Program-made: the position numbers and the translations under genes
Part shown: positions 8,440 through 17,107 of the stretch, piece by piece
How the letters are laid out: each line of letters begins with the position of its first letter
Position numbering within the stretch: the first letter of the stretch is position 1
Assembly (NCBI GenBank): GCA_934476515.1
Contig: CAKSNZ010000006.1
Coordinates: 1-64,000 of the forward strand
Source: an uncultured Ruminococcus sp.
GTDB lineage: Bacteria; Bacillota; Clostridia; Oscillospirales; Acutalibacteraceae
Direction: 5' to 3'
Length of the DNA: 64,000 nucleotides
Notes under the pieces: model-generated
Databases searched by the model: none
Told to the model about the DNA's origin: nothing
The model's input: the letters and a program-made list of their open reading frames with translations, nothing else

Positions 8440-8895
8440 GTTTGCTAGTTAGATAAATTAGGGTTTTTCAATTTTGTTTGTGGGTAAAGGAAAATTTGTA
8501 GTAAGAATATATACCATAAAATCATATGAAACTATGACTCACAGGTGTAGGGGACATCATTGATGTCCCGTTTGAAAATTAACCTTTCTATTTGTATTTT
8601 GTCCTTTGTAGATATTATAAATTTATAGTCTGCAAATAGGACAAAAATCCCATAGGTGTTACACTTTCATTACGGGCGAACAATTAAGTGAACATCAAAG
8701 AAAACGAGCCATAGGCGAAGTTTGATTTGCTAATGTGAACTTATGCAAAAGTTTTTGAATAAAAAACTTTTGTAGTGAAGCCCCTACGACTGTGAGCCAA
8801 AATTTTGTTATAATTCACACCCACAAACCCTAATTTGAAGAACTGATTTATTTTAACCAACAGACAAAATTGAAAAAACAAATTTATTTTATAAA
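8440..8895. repeat. Mosaic intergenic element, copy A
   Basis: No coding potential in 8404-8966. The left end has two tandem units built on TTTTGTTTG..GTTA/GTAAAG; the right end (8819-8895) has CCCACAAACCCTAATTT and the inverted version ACAAAATTGAAAAAACAAA. Inside are a perfect palindrome GGGACATCA-T-TGATGTCCC at 8551-8569 and an inner inverted pair around GACTCACAGGTGTAGGGG (from 8537) and CCCCTACGACTGTGAGCC. Positions 8493-8683 match 62727-62917 almost base for base. It behaves like a MITE-style or palindromic repeat without a transposase. Confidence 0.75.
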
Positions 8896-8966
8896 GAATA
8901 ACTTATAATAATGTATAGTTACTAACATTTCCTTTCTATATGTGGAAAAGTAAATAGGCATAAGAA

Positions 8967-8990
8967 AAGGCACTTCAAATGAAGTGCCTT
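8967..8990 (-). terminator. Terminator of cohesin-like protein gene
   Basis: Arms AAGGCACTTC / GAAGTGCCTT with loop AAAT; on the minus strand it is followed by TTCTTATG. Confidence 0.75.
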
Positions 8991-9006
8991 AAAACTTAAT
9001 ATGTAA

Positions 9007-9741
9007 TTATCTTACAACAACTTTGCATTTTGCAGTTTTTTTACTACCATCGGTAGTTTTGCAATATACATAGCTTGTACCTTTTCTAACAGCTTTAACC
9101 TTGCCGTTAGAAATTTTTAGAATCTTTCTGTTAGAAACAGACCACTTAACACTTTTGTTATCTGTTGTTGCCGGAGAAACAGTAGCCTTAAACTTATAAG
9201 TCTTGTTTCTCTTTAGTGCTAGTGTATTTCTGTTTAGCTTAACAGAAGAAGCCAATCTCTTTGTTACAGTAGAAATTTTTAAGTCTTTGTAATGACTGTG
9301 AGCACCTGTTCTGCCATAGTTAGTGCCATCAGTAGCGTCAAGACAAATTAGGTTAAGTGAAGTTTTCATAGAACCTTTGCCTGTAATCTTAAACTTCATA
9401 GAAATAAGGTTAGTTGTTTTCTTGAAGTTCATAGGTTTCATAACGCAAACTGCGTTAAATCTGATTTGTCTTGTAAGGTTAGAATTATAAATGAAAGAAC
9501 CTTTCTTCATTTCTGAACTGTAAGATACAGATTTTAGTGAAAGACCACTTGAATAGTTAACGTGAGCTTGAATATCTTCCATTAATTTTGGTGCTTTAAT
9601 TCTGTATGTAACAGTTACAATCTGTCCCTTGCTTACTGCTTTACCGTTAAGTGTAGTTGCCTTTGCACTTGCAGGGAAACCAACAATAAACATAGTTGAA
9701 AGGATAATAACTGTTAGCATTGATGAAATAATTTTTTTCAT
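9007..9741 (-). CDS. Secreted protein with cohesin-like domain and BIG2 domain
   Basis: 244 residues. Residues 1-28 are a Sec signal ending ASAKA. Residues 30-150 look like the cohesin/carbohydrate-binding beta-sandwich: GQIVTVTYRIKAPKLMEDI, then VNYSSGLSLKSV, then LISMKFKITGKGSMKTSL match the strand pattern of cohesins (beginning, first sheet, closing strand). Residues 165-244 are a bacterial Ig-like group 2 domain (VKLNRNTLALKRNKTYKFKA, KWSVSNRKILKISNGKVKAV). It is strongly basic. By family it could bind dockerin or polysaccharide outside the cell; cohesin assignment is moderate, BIG2 is good. AAGGAGG lies 10 nt upstream of ATG. Single gene with own promoter and terminator. Confidence 0.7.
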   Translation of the reverse strand: MKKIISSMLTVIILSTMFIVGFPASAKATTLNGKAVSKGQIVTVTYRIKAPKLMEDIQAHVNYSSGLSLKSVSYSSEMKKGSFIYNSNLTRQIRFNAVCVMKPMNFKKTTNLISMKFKITGKGSMKTSLNLICLDATDGTNYGRTGAHSHYKDLKISTVTKRLASSVKLNRNTLALKRNKTYKFKATVSPATTDNKSVKWSVSNRKILKISNGKVKAVRKGTSYVYCKTTDGSKKTAKCKVVVR

Positions 9742-9763
9742 TACTATATCGCCTCCTTTATCA

Positions 9764-9792
9764 ATTATAAATGTTTAAAAGGATTATTGCAA
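9764..9792 (-). promoter_or_regulatory. Promoter for cohesin-like protein gene
   Basis: On the minus strand: TTGCAA, 17 bp, TATAAT, about 25 bp before the start codon. Confidence 0.6.
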
Positions 9793-9844
9793 TATTTCTA
9801 TTGACTAAATTTATACTATGTTTTTGGTGATAATAGATAAAAAA

Positions 9845-9868
9845 ACACCCACCAAAATCGGTGGGTGT
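9845..9868 (-). terminator. Terminator of pgk-tpiA-gpmI operon
   Basis: Arms ACACCCACC / GGTGGGTGT; on the minus strand a run of seven T follows. Confidence 0.85.
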
Positions 9869-9893
9869 ATAAAGTATTGAAAATATGGGTTAA

Positions 9894-11405
9894 TTATTCA
9901 ATAATTGATGTACCTGTCATTTCTTCAGGCTGAGGTAGGCCAAGAATTTTTAACATTGTTGGAGCAATGTCAGCTAGCTTGCCACCTTCACGAAGAGTAC
10001 AAGGATAATTAACAACACAGAATGGAACAGGGTTTGTTGTATGAGCAGTAAATGGAGAACCATCTTTTTCATACATCTTATCAGCATTACCATGGTCAGC
10101 AGTGATAAGAGCCACACCGTCCATTTCCTTAATTGCGTCAACAACTTTACCTGCACAAGTATCAACTGCTTCTACTGCACTACAAGCAGCAGGGAAGATA
10201 CCTGTATGACCAACCATATCACAGTTAGCAAAGTTAAGGATAATCATATCGTACTTGCCACTCTTGATAGCGTCACAGCACTTGTCACATACTTCATATG
10301 CAGACATTTCAGGCTGTAGGTCATAAGTTGCAACCTTTGGTGACTTAACAAGAATTCTGTCTTCATTTTCGTACTGCTTTTCAACACCACCGTTAAAGAA
10401 GAATGTTACATGAGCGTACTTTTCTGTTTCAGCAATTCTTAGCTGAGTCATACCGTTGTTAGCTACATATTCACCTAGTGTGTTTACAAGTGCCTCAGGT
10501 TTAAATGCAACTTCTACATTAGGCATTGTTGCATCATACTGAGTCATACATACAAATGTTAGTGGGAAGAAACCGTTCTTTCTTTCAAAACCGTCAAAGC
10601 TTTCGTCAACAAGTGTTCTTGTGATTTCTCTTGCTCTGTCAGGTCTAAAGTTAAAGAATACAACAGAGTCGTTAGCCTTGATTGTATCGCCACCTTCAAT
10701 AACTGTAGGTAGTACGAATTCATCAGTAGTGTCTTTGTCGTAAGAATTCTGTACTGCATTAGGAGCAGTATCAGCCTTTTCACCTTCACCATATACCATA
10801 GCAGAATAAGCCTTTTCAACTCTATCCCAACGGTTATCTCTATCCATAGCGTAGTATCTACCCATAACAGTAGCAATTTTACCTACGCCAATCTTAGCCA
10901 TTTCTTCTTCACATTCAACAACAAAGTCCTTAGCAGATGATGGTGGAACATCTCTACCGTCTAGGAATGCGTGAACATAAACCTTCTTAAGACCTGCCTT
11001 CTTAGCTAGTTCTAGTAGGCCGTATAGGTGAGTGTTGTGTGAGTGAACACCACCGTTAGATAGCAGACCCATTAGGTGTAGTGAAGAATCATTGTTCTTA
11101 GCATTTTCAATAGCCTTAGTTAGAGCTTCATTCTGGAAGAAGTCACCGTCTTCAATAGACTTAGTGATTCTTGTTAGTTCCTGATATACAACTCTACCGG
11201 CACCAATGTTTGTATGACCAACTTCTGAGTTACCCATCTGACCATCAGGAAGACCAACATCCATACCTGATGCACCGATTTTTGTAATAGGGTTTTCACC
11301 AAAGATTTTGCCTAGGTTTGGAGTCTTGGCAGAAACGATAGCGTTACCTGCGTCAAGAGAAATACCGAAACCGTCTAAAATCATTAGGATTAATGGTTTT
11401 TTCAT
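9894..11405 (-). CDS. gpmI: 2,3-bisphosphoglycerate-independent phosphoglycerate mutase
   Basis: 503 residues. It interconverts 3- and 2-phosphoglycerate using two Mn2+ ions and a phosphoserine intermediate. ILDGFG at the N-terminus carries the first metal Asp; [15 protein letters not shown] (about residue 58-72) carries the nucleophile Ser; [22 protein letters not shown] and [11 protein letters not shown] are further family motifs. ATG at 11405 is preferred to an in-frame TTG at 11414 because AAGGA is 10 nt upstream. Last gene of the three-gene lower-glycolysis operon, 30 bp after tpiA, followed by a strong terminator. Confidence 0.97.
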   Translation of the reverse strand: MKKPLILMILDGFGISLDAGNAIVSAKTPNLGKIFGENPITKIGASGMDVGLPDGQMGNSEVGHTNIGAGRVVYQELTRITKSIEDGDFFQNEALTKAIENAKNNDSSLHLMGLLSNGGVHSHNTHLYGLLELAKKAGLKKVYVHAFLDGRDVPPSSAKDFVVECEEEMAKIGVGKIATVMGRYYAMDRDNRWDRVEKAYSAMVYGEGEKADTAPNAVQNSYDKDTTDEFVLPTVIEGGDTIKANDSVVFFNFRPDRAREITRTLVDESFDGFERKNGFFPLTFVCMTQYDATMPNVEVAFKPEALVNTLGEYVANNGMTQLRIAETEKYAHVTFFFNGGVEKQYENEDRILVKSPKVATYDLQPEMSAYEVCDKCCDAIKSGKYDMIILNFANCDMVGHTGIFPAACSAVEAVDTCAGKVVDAIKEMDGVALITADHGNADKMYEKDGSPFTAHTTNPVPFCVVNYPCTLREGGKLADIAPTMLKILGLPQPEEMTGTSIIE

Positions 11406-11435
11406 AATAATCAATTCCTTATATTTAAATCAAAA

Positions 11436-12203
11436 TTACTTAGATGCAGCAGCAACGATTGGCTGGAACTTTTCAGCAACTAGAGAAGCACCACCGATTA
11501 GACCACCGTCAACATCAGTCTTTGAAAGTAGTTCTTCACAGTTACCTGCGTTCATAGAACCACCGTACTGAATTGTAACTGCGTCAGCAACTTCCTGACC
11601 ATATAGCTTAGCAAGTGTTGCACGAATGAAAGCACAAACTTCTTCAGCCTGATCAGCAGTAGCAGTTTTACCTGTACCAATAGCCCATACAGGTTCGTAA
11701 GCGATAACAGTCTTCTTAACATCTTCAGCAGAAACACCGAATAGGTCAAGCTTAATCTGTCTTGCGATAACTTCTTCAGTAATGTCACATTCTCTTTCCC
11801 ATAGAAGTTCACCAACACATACGATTGGCTTTAGACCATGAGCTAGAGCAGCCTTTGTTCTCTTGTTAACAGTTTCATCTGTTTCGCCAAAGTACTGTCT
11901 TCTTTCGCTATGACCTAGAACAACATAAGGAACACCCATTTCAGCTAGCATCTTAGCTGAGATTTCGCCTGTGAAAGCACCACTTTCTTCCCAGTGACAG
12001 TTTTCTGCACCAATCTGAATGTTTGTGCCTTCTGTAGTTTCTAGTGCAACTGTTAGGTCAACGAATGGTACACAAGCGATAACTTCACAGTCAGCATCTT
12101 TAACCATAGGAGCTAGTTCTGTTAGTAGAGCCTTAGCTTCTGATGGAGTTTTGTTCATTTTCCAGTTACCGGCAATAATTGCCTTTCTTTTACTCTTATC
12201 CAT
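11436..12203 (-). CDS. tpiA: Triosephosphate isomerase
   Basis: 255 residues, normal length. It interconverts dihydroxyacetone phosphate and glyceraldehyde 3-phosphate. GNWKMN carries the N-terminal Asn/Lys pair, VLGHSERRQYFGE the electrophilic His, AYEPVWAIGTGKTA the catalytic Glu and the mobile loop, and IQYGGSMN the phosphate site. AAAGGA sits 10 nt upstream of the ATG. Middle gene of the pgk-tpiA-gpmI operon; a palindrome lies in the 82-bp gap from pgk. Confidence 0.98.
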   Translation of the reverse strand: MDKSKRKAIIAGNWKMNKTPSEAKALLTELAPMVKDADCEVIACVPFVDLTVALETTEGTNIQIGAENCHWEESGAFTGEISAKMLAEMGVPYVVLGHSERRQYFGETDETVNKRTKAALAHGLKPIVCVGELLWERECDITEEVIARQIKLDLFGVSAEDVKKTVIAYEPVWAIGTGKTATADQAEEVCAFIRATLAKLYGQEVADAVTIQYGGSMNAGNCEELLSKTDVDGGLIGGASLVAEKFQPIVAAASK

Positions 12204-12249
12204 TATGAATAATTCCTTTCAAAATAAAATATTAAAAATATTTATGTAA

Positions 12250-12269
12250 GGGCAGACTGTTGTCTGCCC
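12250..12269. repeat. Palindrome between pgk and tpiA
   Basis: GGGCAGAC-TGTT-GTCTGCCC. There is no T-run on the minus strand, so it is more likely an RNA processing or stability hairpin, or a small dispersed palindrome, than a terminator. Similar GGCGAAC/GTTCGCC palindromes occur in the long repeats. Confidence 0.55.
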
Positions 12270-12285
12270 CCTTTATAATCTAAAA

Positions 12286-13494
12286 TTATTTGTCAGCGAT
12301 TACATCAATACCAGGAAGAACCTTGCCTTCTAGATATTCTAGAGAAGCACCACCACCTGTTGAGATGTGGCTCATTTTGTCAGCGAAACCTAGCTGAATT
12401 ACAGCAGCAGCTGAGTCACCGCCACCGATGATTGTTGTAGCGTCTGTTTCTGCAAGAGCCTTAGCAACTGCGATTGTACCCTTTGCAAGAGTTGGGTTTT
12501 CGAATACGCCCATAGGACCGTTCCATACAACTGTCTTAGCAGACTTAACAGCTTCGGCAAATAGCTTCTGAGTTTCTGTACCGATGTCCAGACCTTCCTT
12601 ATCAGCAGGAATTTCTGTAGCAGGAACAACCTTAACTTCGATTGGAGCATCAATTGGGTCAGGGAAACCGTCACCGATTGTTGTGTCAACAGGAAGAAGA
12701 AGTTTCTTGCCTAGCTTTTCAGCCTTTTCCATCATTTCCTTACAGTAGTCAATCTTGCTATCGTCAACAAGAGAAAGACCAACTTCATAACCCTTAGCCT
12801 TTAGAAATGTGTAAGCCATACCACCACCGATGATAAGTGTGTCACACTTTTCTAGTAGGTTAGAGATAACATTTAGCTTATCAGCAACCTTTGCACCACC
12901 AAGGATAGCAACGAAAGGTCTTACTGGGTTTTCAACTGCGTTACCTAGGTAGTTGATTTCCTTCTGCATTAGGTAACCAACAGCAGTATCTTTAATGTGC
13001 TTTGTAACACCGGCAGTTGAGCAGTGAGCTCTGTGAGCTGAACCGAAAGCATCCATAACGAAACAATCAGCTAGTGAAGCTAGTTCTGTTGAGAATGGTT
13101 CTTCATTCTTTGTTTCTTCTTTTCTAAATCTTGTGTTCTGTAGTAGAACAACATCGCCGTCCTTCATATTTGCAACAGCGTTCTTTGCATTTTCGCCAAC
13201 AACTTCGTCATCAGCAGCAAATACAACTTCCTTGCCTAGTAGTTCAGAAAGTCTAACTGCAACAGGTGCTAGAGAGAACTTTTCTTCAGGACCGTTCTTT
13301 GGCTTACCAAGGTGAGAGCAAAGGATAACCTTGCCACCGTCATTCATAATCTTTTTGATTGTTGGTAAAGCAGCTGTAATTCTGTTGTCGTTTGTGATAA
13401 CGCCATCCTTTAGAGGTACGTTAAAGTCGCAACGGCAAAGAACTTTTTTGCCAGCGTAATTTACATCATCAACTGTAACTTTGTTTAAACCCAT
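12286..13494 (-). CDS. pgk: Phosphoglycerate kinase
   Basis: 402 residues. It transfers phosphate from 1,3-bisphosphoglycerate to [14 protein letters not shown] at the N-terminus binds 3-phosphoglycerate, [11 protein letters not shown] and [11 protein letters not shown] line the nucleotide cleft and GGGDSAAAV is the C-terminal nucleotide loop. The start is set at ATG 13494, because the upstream in-frame ATG overlaps the AAAGGA that serves as its ribosome binding site. First gene of the operon; gapA and eno, often linked to these genes in Firmicutes, are not in this window. Confidence 0.97.
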   Translation of the reverse strand: MGLNKVTVDDVNYAGKKVLCRCDFNVPLKDGVITNDNRITAALPTIKKIMNDGGKVILCSHLGKPKNGPEEKFSLAPVAVRLSELLGKEVVFAADDEVVGENAKNAVANMKDGDVVLLQNTRFRKEETKNEEPFSTELASLADCFVMDAFGSAHRAHCSTAGVTKHIKDTAVGYLMQKEINYLGNAVENPVRPFVAILGGAKVADKLNVISNLLEKCDTLIIGGGMAYTFLKAKGYEVGLSLVDDSKIDYCKEMMEKAEKLGKKLLLPVDTTIGDGFPDPIDAPIEVKVVPATEIPADKEGLDIGTETQKLFAEAVKSAKTVVWNGPMGVFENPTLAKGTIAVAKALAETDATTIIGGGDSAAAVIQLGFADKMSHISTGGGASLEYLEGKVLPGIDVIADK

Positions 13495-13550
13495 ATTTAA
13501 ACATCCTTTCAAATAAATTACTTATTAAAATCTGTTCCCAGATATAGTTA

Positions 13551-13579
13551 ATTATATAACAATTTTGTAATGGTTTCAA
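13551..13579 (-). promoter_or_regulatory. Promoter for pgk-tpiA-gpmI
   Basis: On the minus strand: TTGAAA, 17 bp, TATAAT, about 60 bp before the pgk start. Confidence 0.7.
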
Positions 13580-13695
13580 TAGATATAATGATTTTATCCC
13601 TACTTTTTTCAGAAATTTTTAGATATTTTTCAGTTATTTTTGGGATAATAAAATTATGCATAAATTTATGTAAAATAAAAGAAAATTATATGTTC

Positions 13696-14196
13696 TTATT
13701 CCCAGTGATGTCTGTGTAGCTGACCATGAGTGAGAAGTGCAGGGTAGTCCCATTGTCTCAGCACTTCATAGGCAGCAATAGCAACTGAGTTGCTAAGGTT
13801 TAGACTTCTTGCATCTTTAACCATAGGAATACGAACACAACTTTCTTTGTGCTCCATTAATAAATGTTCAGGCAGTCCTCTTGTTTCCTTGCCGAAAAGC
13901 AAGTAACAGTTGTCAGGATACTCTACTTCTGTATGTTTATACAGTGCTTTAGTGGTGTACATAAAGTACTTTGCACCTTTAGTTTTCTCTAAAAAATCAT
14001 CAAGACTATCGTAGTAAGTTATATCTAGTAAATCCCAATAATCAAGACCGGCTCTCTTTACTGTTTTGTCTGTAATCTGAAAGCCAAGTGGTCGTACAAG
14101 ATGTAACCTTGCACCTGTTGCAGCACAGGTACGAGCAATGTTGCCTGTATTTTGTGGAATTTCCGGTTCAACCAGCACAATATTCAGTGTTGCCAA
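13696..14196 (-). CDS. trmL: tRNA (cytidine(34)-2'-O)-methyltransferase
   Basis: 166 residues, the minimal SPOUT-knot length of TrmL. It methylates the ribose of the wobble base C34 or cmnm5U34 of tRNA-Leu species. NIVLVEPEIPQNTGNIART at the N-terminus is the family signature, LLFGKETRGLP and RIPMVKDARSLNLSNSVAI form the knotted SAM site. The start is most likely TTG at 14196 (AGAGGT 7 nt upstream) rather than GTG 14205, which overlaps the ribosome binding site. Transcribed alone, with a promoter presumably in the 120 bp shared with the divergent small gene. Confidence 0.93.
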   Translation of the reverse strand: MATLNIVLVEPEIPQNTGNIARTCAATGARLHLVRPLGFQITDKTVKRAGLDYWDLLDITYYDSLDDFLEKTKGAKYFMYTTKALYKHTEVEYPDNCYLLFGKETRGLPEHLLMEHKESCVRIPMVKDARSLNLSNSVAIAAYEVLRQWDYPALLTHGQLHRHHWE

Positions 14197-14319
14197 AATA
14201 ATCACCTCTATTCTTAATTATATACTAAATTGAAAAATAGTACAACATTCCTAAATTGGTTTTCATTCACTTTTATATAATTTTGTATTTAGGTAAAAAT
14301 ACTGATAGGAGGTGATTAA

Positions 14320-14502
14320 ATGAATAACGGTGGAATGATGAAAGGTATTTGTGTTGGTTTAATGTCCGGTATTGCAGTAGGAATGATTGGTGAAAAAATG
14401 ATGGACAATACCAAAATCAAAAAGCCTATGAAAAAGAAAATGAACAAGGCTATTCACGCAATGGAAGAAATGGTGGATACAGCATCATATATGTTTAAAT
14501 AA
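14320..14502 (+). CDS. Small glycine-rich single-pass membrane protein
   Basis: 60 residues. Residues 6-23 are a Gly-rich hydrophobic helix (CVGLMSGIAVGMIG), followed by a very basic segment KIKKPMKKKMNKAIH and a short amphipathic tail. A near-perfect AGGAGG 7 nt before the ATG and a terminator right after it make it a real gene despite its size. It resembles YtxH-like small envelope proteins in layout only; no function can be named. Confidence 0.7.
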   Translation: MNNGGMMKGICVGLMSGIAVGMIGEKMMDNTKIKKPMKKKMNKAIHAMEEMVDTASYMFK

Positions 14503-14507
14503 AAAAA

Positions 14508-14538
14508 TCCCACAACTATTTTTACTTAGTTGTGGGAT
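14508..14538. terminator. Bidirectional terminator between convergent genes
   Basis: Arms ATCCCACAACT / AGTTGTGGGAT flanked by A and T runs on both sides. It serves the small plus-strand gene and the minus-strand importer operon. Confidence 0.8.
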
Positions 14539-14543
14539 AAATT

Positions 14544-15842
14544 TTAGTCTTTTCTAATGAAATAATCTTTCAAACATTTTGCAATAAATAATGCAGTAAT
14601 AAAGAAGATTATCTGTAAGAATGTAAAGCTACTGTCACTTATGAAAGCTACAATTAAAGAAATAATTGTGATTACAATAAATGATGCAGTGATAAGATAC
14701 ATAGCAACTTTACTTTCTTTTCCTACTTGATTAAATAGGTAGTAGGTAAAGAAGAACAGTAGTAGGATAATCGGTAAGAAAATCACACCTAAAACCAATG
14801 TACCGTTATATAGATTTAAGAAGTATGGATTGCCACCCATTAATGTTGAAGTTTCTGTCTGTATAGTAGAGGACAATGTATTTAACATATGTGAAATGCT
14901 AAATAAGTTTTCCTTATCAATATAGTTATATACAAGGTGGAAATCTTTTAAAGCTATGTAGCACAATACAAAAATAGCTAAAGGTAAAATTAAGAAAATT
15001 ATTAACCTGATTATTAGTGACGGTAAGTTGCTTGTTATGAATTTCCCTAAATAATTTTCACTATGCTTTCCCTTAATAAATCTATAAGTAGAGCCTAGGT
15101 TATTGAGCCATAATCTGATTAAATATACTGATGTAATAATAGTTAAGATTAATGAAATAATTGCAGTGAAATCATTAACTGCTAAATTCTTTTCATCAAA
15201 ATTAACTCTCTGAAAATTATCAAAACTTAAGAAGTAGAATTGTCTTCTGGAGTCACTACCGTCAATACAGCTTACAGCAGTTAGCTTTTCTTTTTCATAA
15301 TTACTTACAGAGGTGTAGTTAATATAAACTCTCTCTTTATTGTCCTTAAAAAAGTCATTAACAGTTCCCTTTTTATCATCAAAAACACCTGTGATACGGT
15401 ATCTTTCATCATTCATTATAAAGGTTTTACCTATGGGTGACTTGCCCTCAGCAATTTTTTTACCGAAGGTTTTGCTGACTACTGCAGTTTTGCTTTTTTC
15501 CTTTTCCATAACATTTGTGATACCCTCATCAGTATAAGAAATGTTATTGTACTTTAGGTAGTTGTGATTGATTAGTACCGGTGTAATTTTTGTGTTATTT
15601 ACAGTAGTTGTACTAAGCTCACTGCAAAATGAAGTATCCTTAAAATCTTCATACTTTTTTACTAGTTTTTCATAGTCCTTAATAGTAGCCTTGCTTTTGC
15701 CCTTTGATGCTACATTTTGAATACTGATAACTGTGTTTTTGTTTTGGCTTTTATAGTTGTTGATTACATATGTAAATGTTGAGATAGAAGTAAGCAATAG
15801 TAAAGCAACAACTATGAAAGATATAATTTTTGTTTTACTCAT
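14544..15842 (-). CDS. MacB-core/FtsX-like membrane protein
   Basis: 432 residues. One N-terminal membrane helix (about 7-27), an extracytoplasmic domain (about 30-220) and then five hydrophobic helices (about 226-246, 275-300, 345-370, 380-402, 408-428). The outer domain contains VSKTFGKKIAEGKSPIGKTF and RYRITGVFDDKKGT, the hallmark of the MacB periplasmic core domain of ABC permeases involved in export or mechanotransmission. A usual MacB/FtsX permease has three further helices, here five. Its start overlaps the stop of the adaptor-like gene by 4 nt, so it is the fifth gene of the importer operon. No ATPase is adjacent. Function unknown. Confidence 0.7.
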   Translation of the reverse strand: MSKTKIISFIVVALLLLTSISTFTYVINNYKSQNKNTVISIQNVASKGKSKATIKDYEKLVKKYEDFKDTSFCSELSTTTVNNTKITPVLINHNYLKYNNISYTDEGITNVMEKEKSKTAVVSKTFGKKIAEGKSPIGKTFIMNDERYRITGVFDDKKGTVNDFFKDNKERVYINYTSVSNYEKEKLTAVSCIDGSDSRRQFYFLSFDNFQRVNFDEKNLAVNDFTAIISLILTIITSVYLIRLWLNNLGSTYRFIKGKHSENYLGKFITSNLPSLIIRLIIFLILPLAIFVLCYIALKDFHLVYNYIDKENLFSISHMLNTLSSTIQTETSTLMGGNPYFLNLYNGTLVLGVIFLPIILLLFFFTYYLFNQVGKESKVAMYLITASFIVITIISLIVAFISDSSFTFLQIIFFITALFIAKCLKDYFIRKD

Positions 15843-16264
15843 AATACATCTGCCTTTACTAAAACTTGTTCGCCTATTTTTAAATCTTTGTCACTATCTA
15901 TAATTGCCAAAAAGCCGGTGTCTTCTCTAGTTATTTCAGTATATAAACCGTTTTGTTTAAGTATGTCAACCGGCTTTTTGGCTACAATGTAGTTGCCATC
16001 TGTGTTTTTGATTACATAATAAACTTCACCATTATGTACTGAAGAAGTTGGTATTAATGTATTACCACCTTGTGGGTCGTAGTAGGTATCGTCATCATCA
16101 TCAATTAAGTATCCTGTATTGGTTGTTGCTACTGTAACAGTAGGGTAAAGTAAAGCATCTATCTTAGTTGACAGATAAGTTAACCCACCAATTACAAGGA
16201 AAAAGATTATTGCAAAAGCCACAATACCTTTTTGAAATTTTACACGCATATTTTTCTTTTCCAT
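15839..16264 (-). CDS. Single-pass adaptor-like protein (membrane fusion protein C-domain-like)
   Basis: 141 residues. A membrane helix at about 13-34 is followed by an extracytoplasmic part with an acidic DDDDD run at about 55-59 and then LIPTSSVHNGEVYYVIKN ... DLKIGEQVLVKADVL. The latter resembles the membrane-proximal C-terminal domain of HlyD/MacA adaptors (IP-SSV..NG.YYV then GD.VVV), but the hairpin and lipoyl parts are missing. It starts 2 nt after the MalG-like permease stop with GAGGATA in front, and overlaps the next gene by 4 nt. Possibly couples the MacB-like protein to an outer partner. Family similarity is weak and is my reading. Confidence 0.5.
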   Translation of the reverse strand: MEKKNMRVKFQKGIVAFAIIFFLVIGGLTYLSTKIDALLYPTVTVATTNTGYLIDDDDDTYYDPQGGNTLIPTSSVHNGEVYYVIKNTDGNYIVAKKPVDILKQNGLYTEITREDTGFLAIIDSDKDLKIGEQVLVKADVL

Positions 16265-16266
16265 AG

Positions 16267-17100
16267 TTATATCCTCGAAAATGAACTTCTTACATCTTTT
16301 TCACCTAAGAAGTAGATGATTAAAGCCGGTATCATAAACATTACACCACAAGCAAAAATAATATTTACATCAGCAGTATCAACAGAAAGTGAAACTGATA
16401 GTGGGTACTTTGCTTTGTCTGTAAAGTAAATCAACGGTTGTTCAACAACACCCCATGTATCTACAAATGTCAGTAGTGCAAGGGATACTAAGCCACCTCG
16501 TATTTGAGGTAGAATAATCTGGAAGAATATTCTAAAATATGATGCACCGTCAACTCTTGCAGCTTCTATTGATGAGTCGGAAATATATCTTACACTTTGT
16601 CTTAGTAAGCAAATTCCAAATGCTGAGAATGTACCCGGAAGAATAATGCTCATAACATTGTTAAGTAAATCTAACTTTTGATACATAAAGTAGCTAGGCA
16701 CAAGTGTTACCTGAATAGGTAAGATAAGGAATATCATATATACAAAGAATAGCTTATCTCTACCGGGAAATTTTAGCTTACCGAAAGCAAAGGCAGCTAG
16801 GGAAGATACAATTAACTGACCTACAACTGTAGGTACTGTAATTAATACAGAGTTCCAAAATTCCTTTAAGTAGTCACCGTTTCTAAAGAACACCTTGTAG
16901 AATTGTTCAAGTGAAAAATGTTCCGGTATCAGTTTAAAGGATGCATATTGACCGGTTGTAAAGTCAAGCATAGAGGAAACCTCTTTACTTGACATAAATG
17001 AGCTTATAACCATAAACACAACCGGCATTAAGAAAATAAGTGTCAGCACAATTAGCAACAAATATTTTAACGATTTTTTTACTGTAAATTTCTTTTTCAT
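16267..17100 (-). CDS. Carbohydrate ABC importer permease, MalG type
   Basis: 277 residues, six membrane helices. The cytoplasmic EAA loop is clear: SIEAARVDGASYFRIFFQII followed by LPQIRGG at about residues 188-213, the coupling site for the ATPase. Length and N-terminal topology match CUT1 sugar importer MalG/UgpE subunits. It lies 7 bp after the MalF-like gene. The ATP-binding subunit is not in the operon and would be a shared MsmX-type ATPase elsewhere (inference). Confidence 0.88.
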   Translation of the reverse strand: MKKKFTVKKSLKYLLLIVLTLIFLMPVVFMVISSFMSSKEVSSMLDFTTGQYASFKLIPEHFSLEQFYKVFFRNGDYLKEFWNSVLITVPTVVGQLIVSSLAAFAFGKLKFPGRDKLFFVYMIFLILPIQVTLVPSYFMYQKLDLLNNVMSIILPGTFSAFGICLLRQSVRYISDSSIEAARVDGASYFRIFFQIILPQIRGGLVSLALLTFVDTWGVVEQPLIYFTDKAKYPLSVSLSVDTADVNIIFACGVMFMIPALIIYFLGEKDVRSSFSRI

Positions 17101-17107
17101 TTTATCC

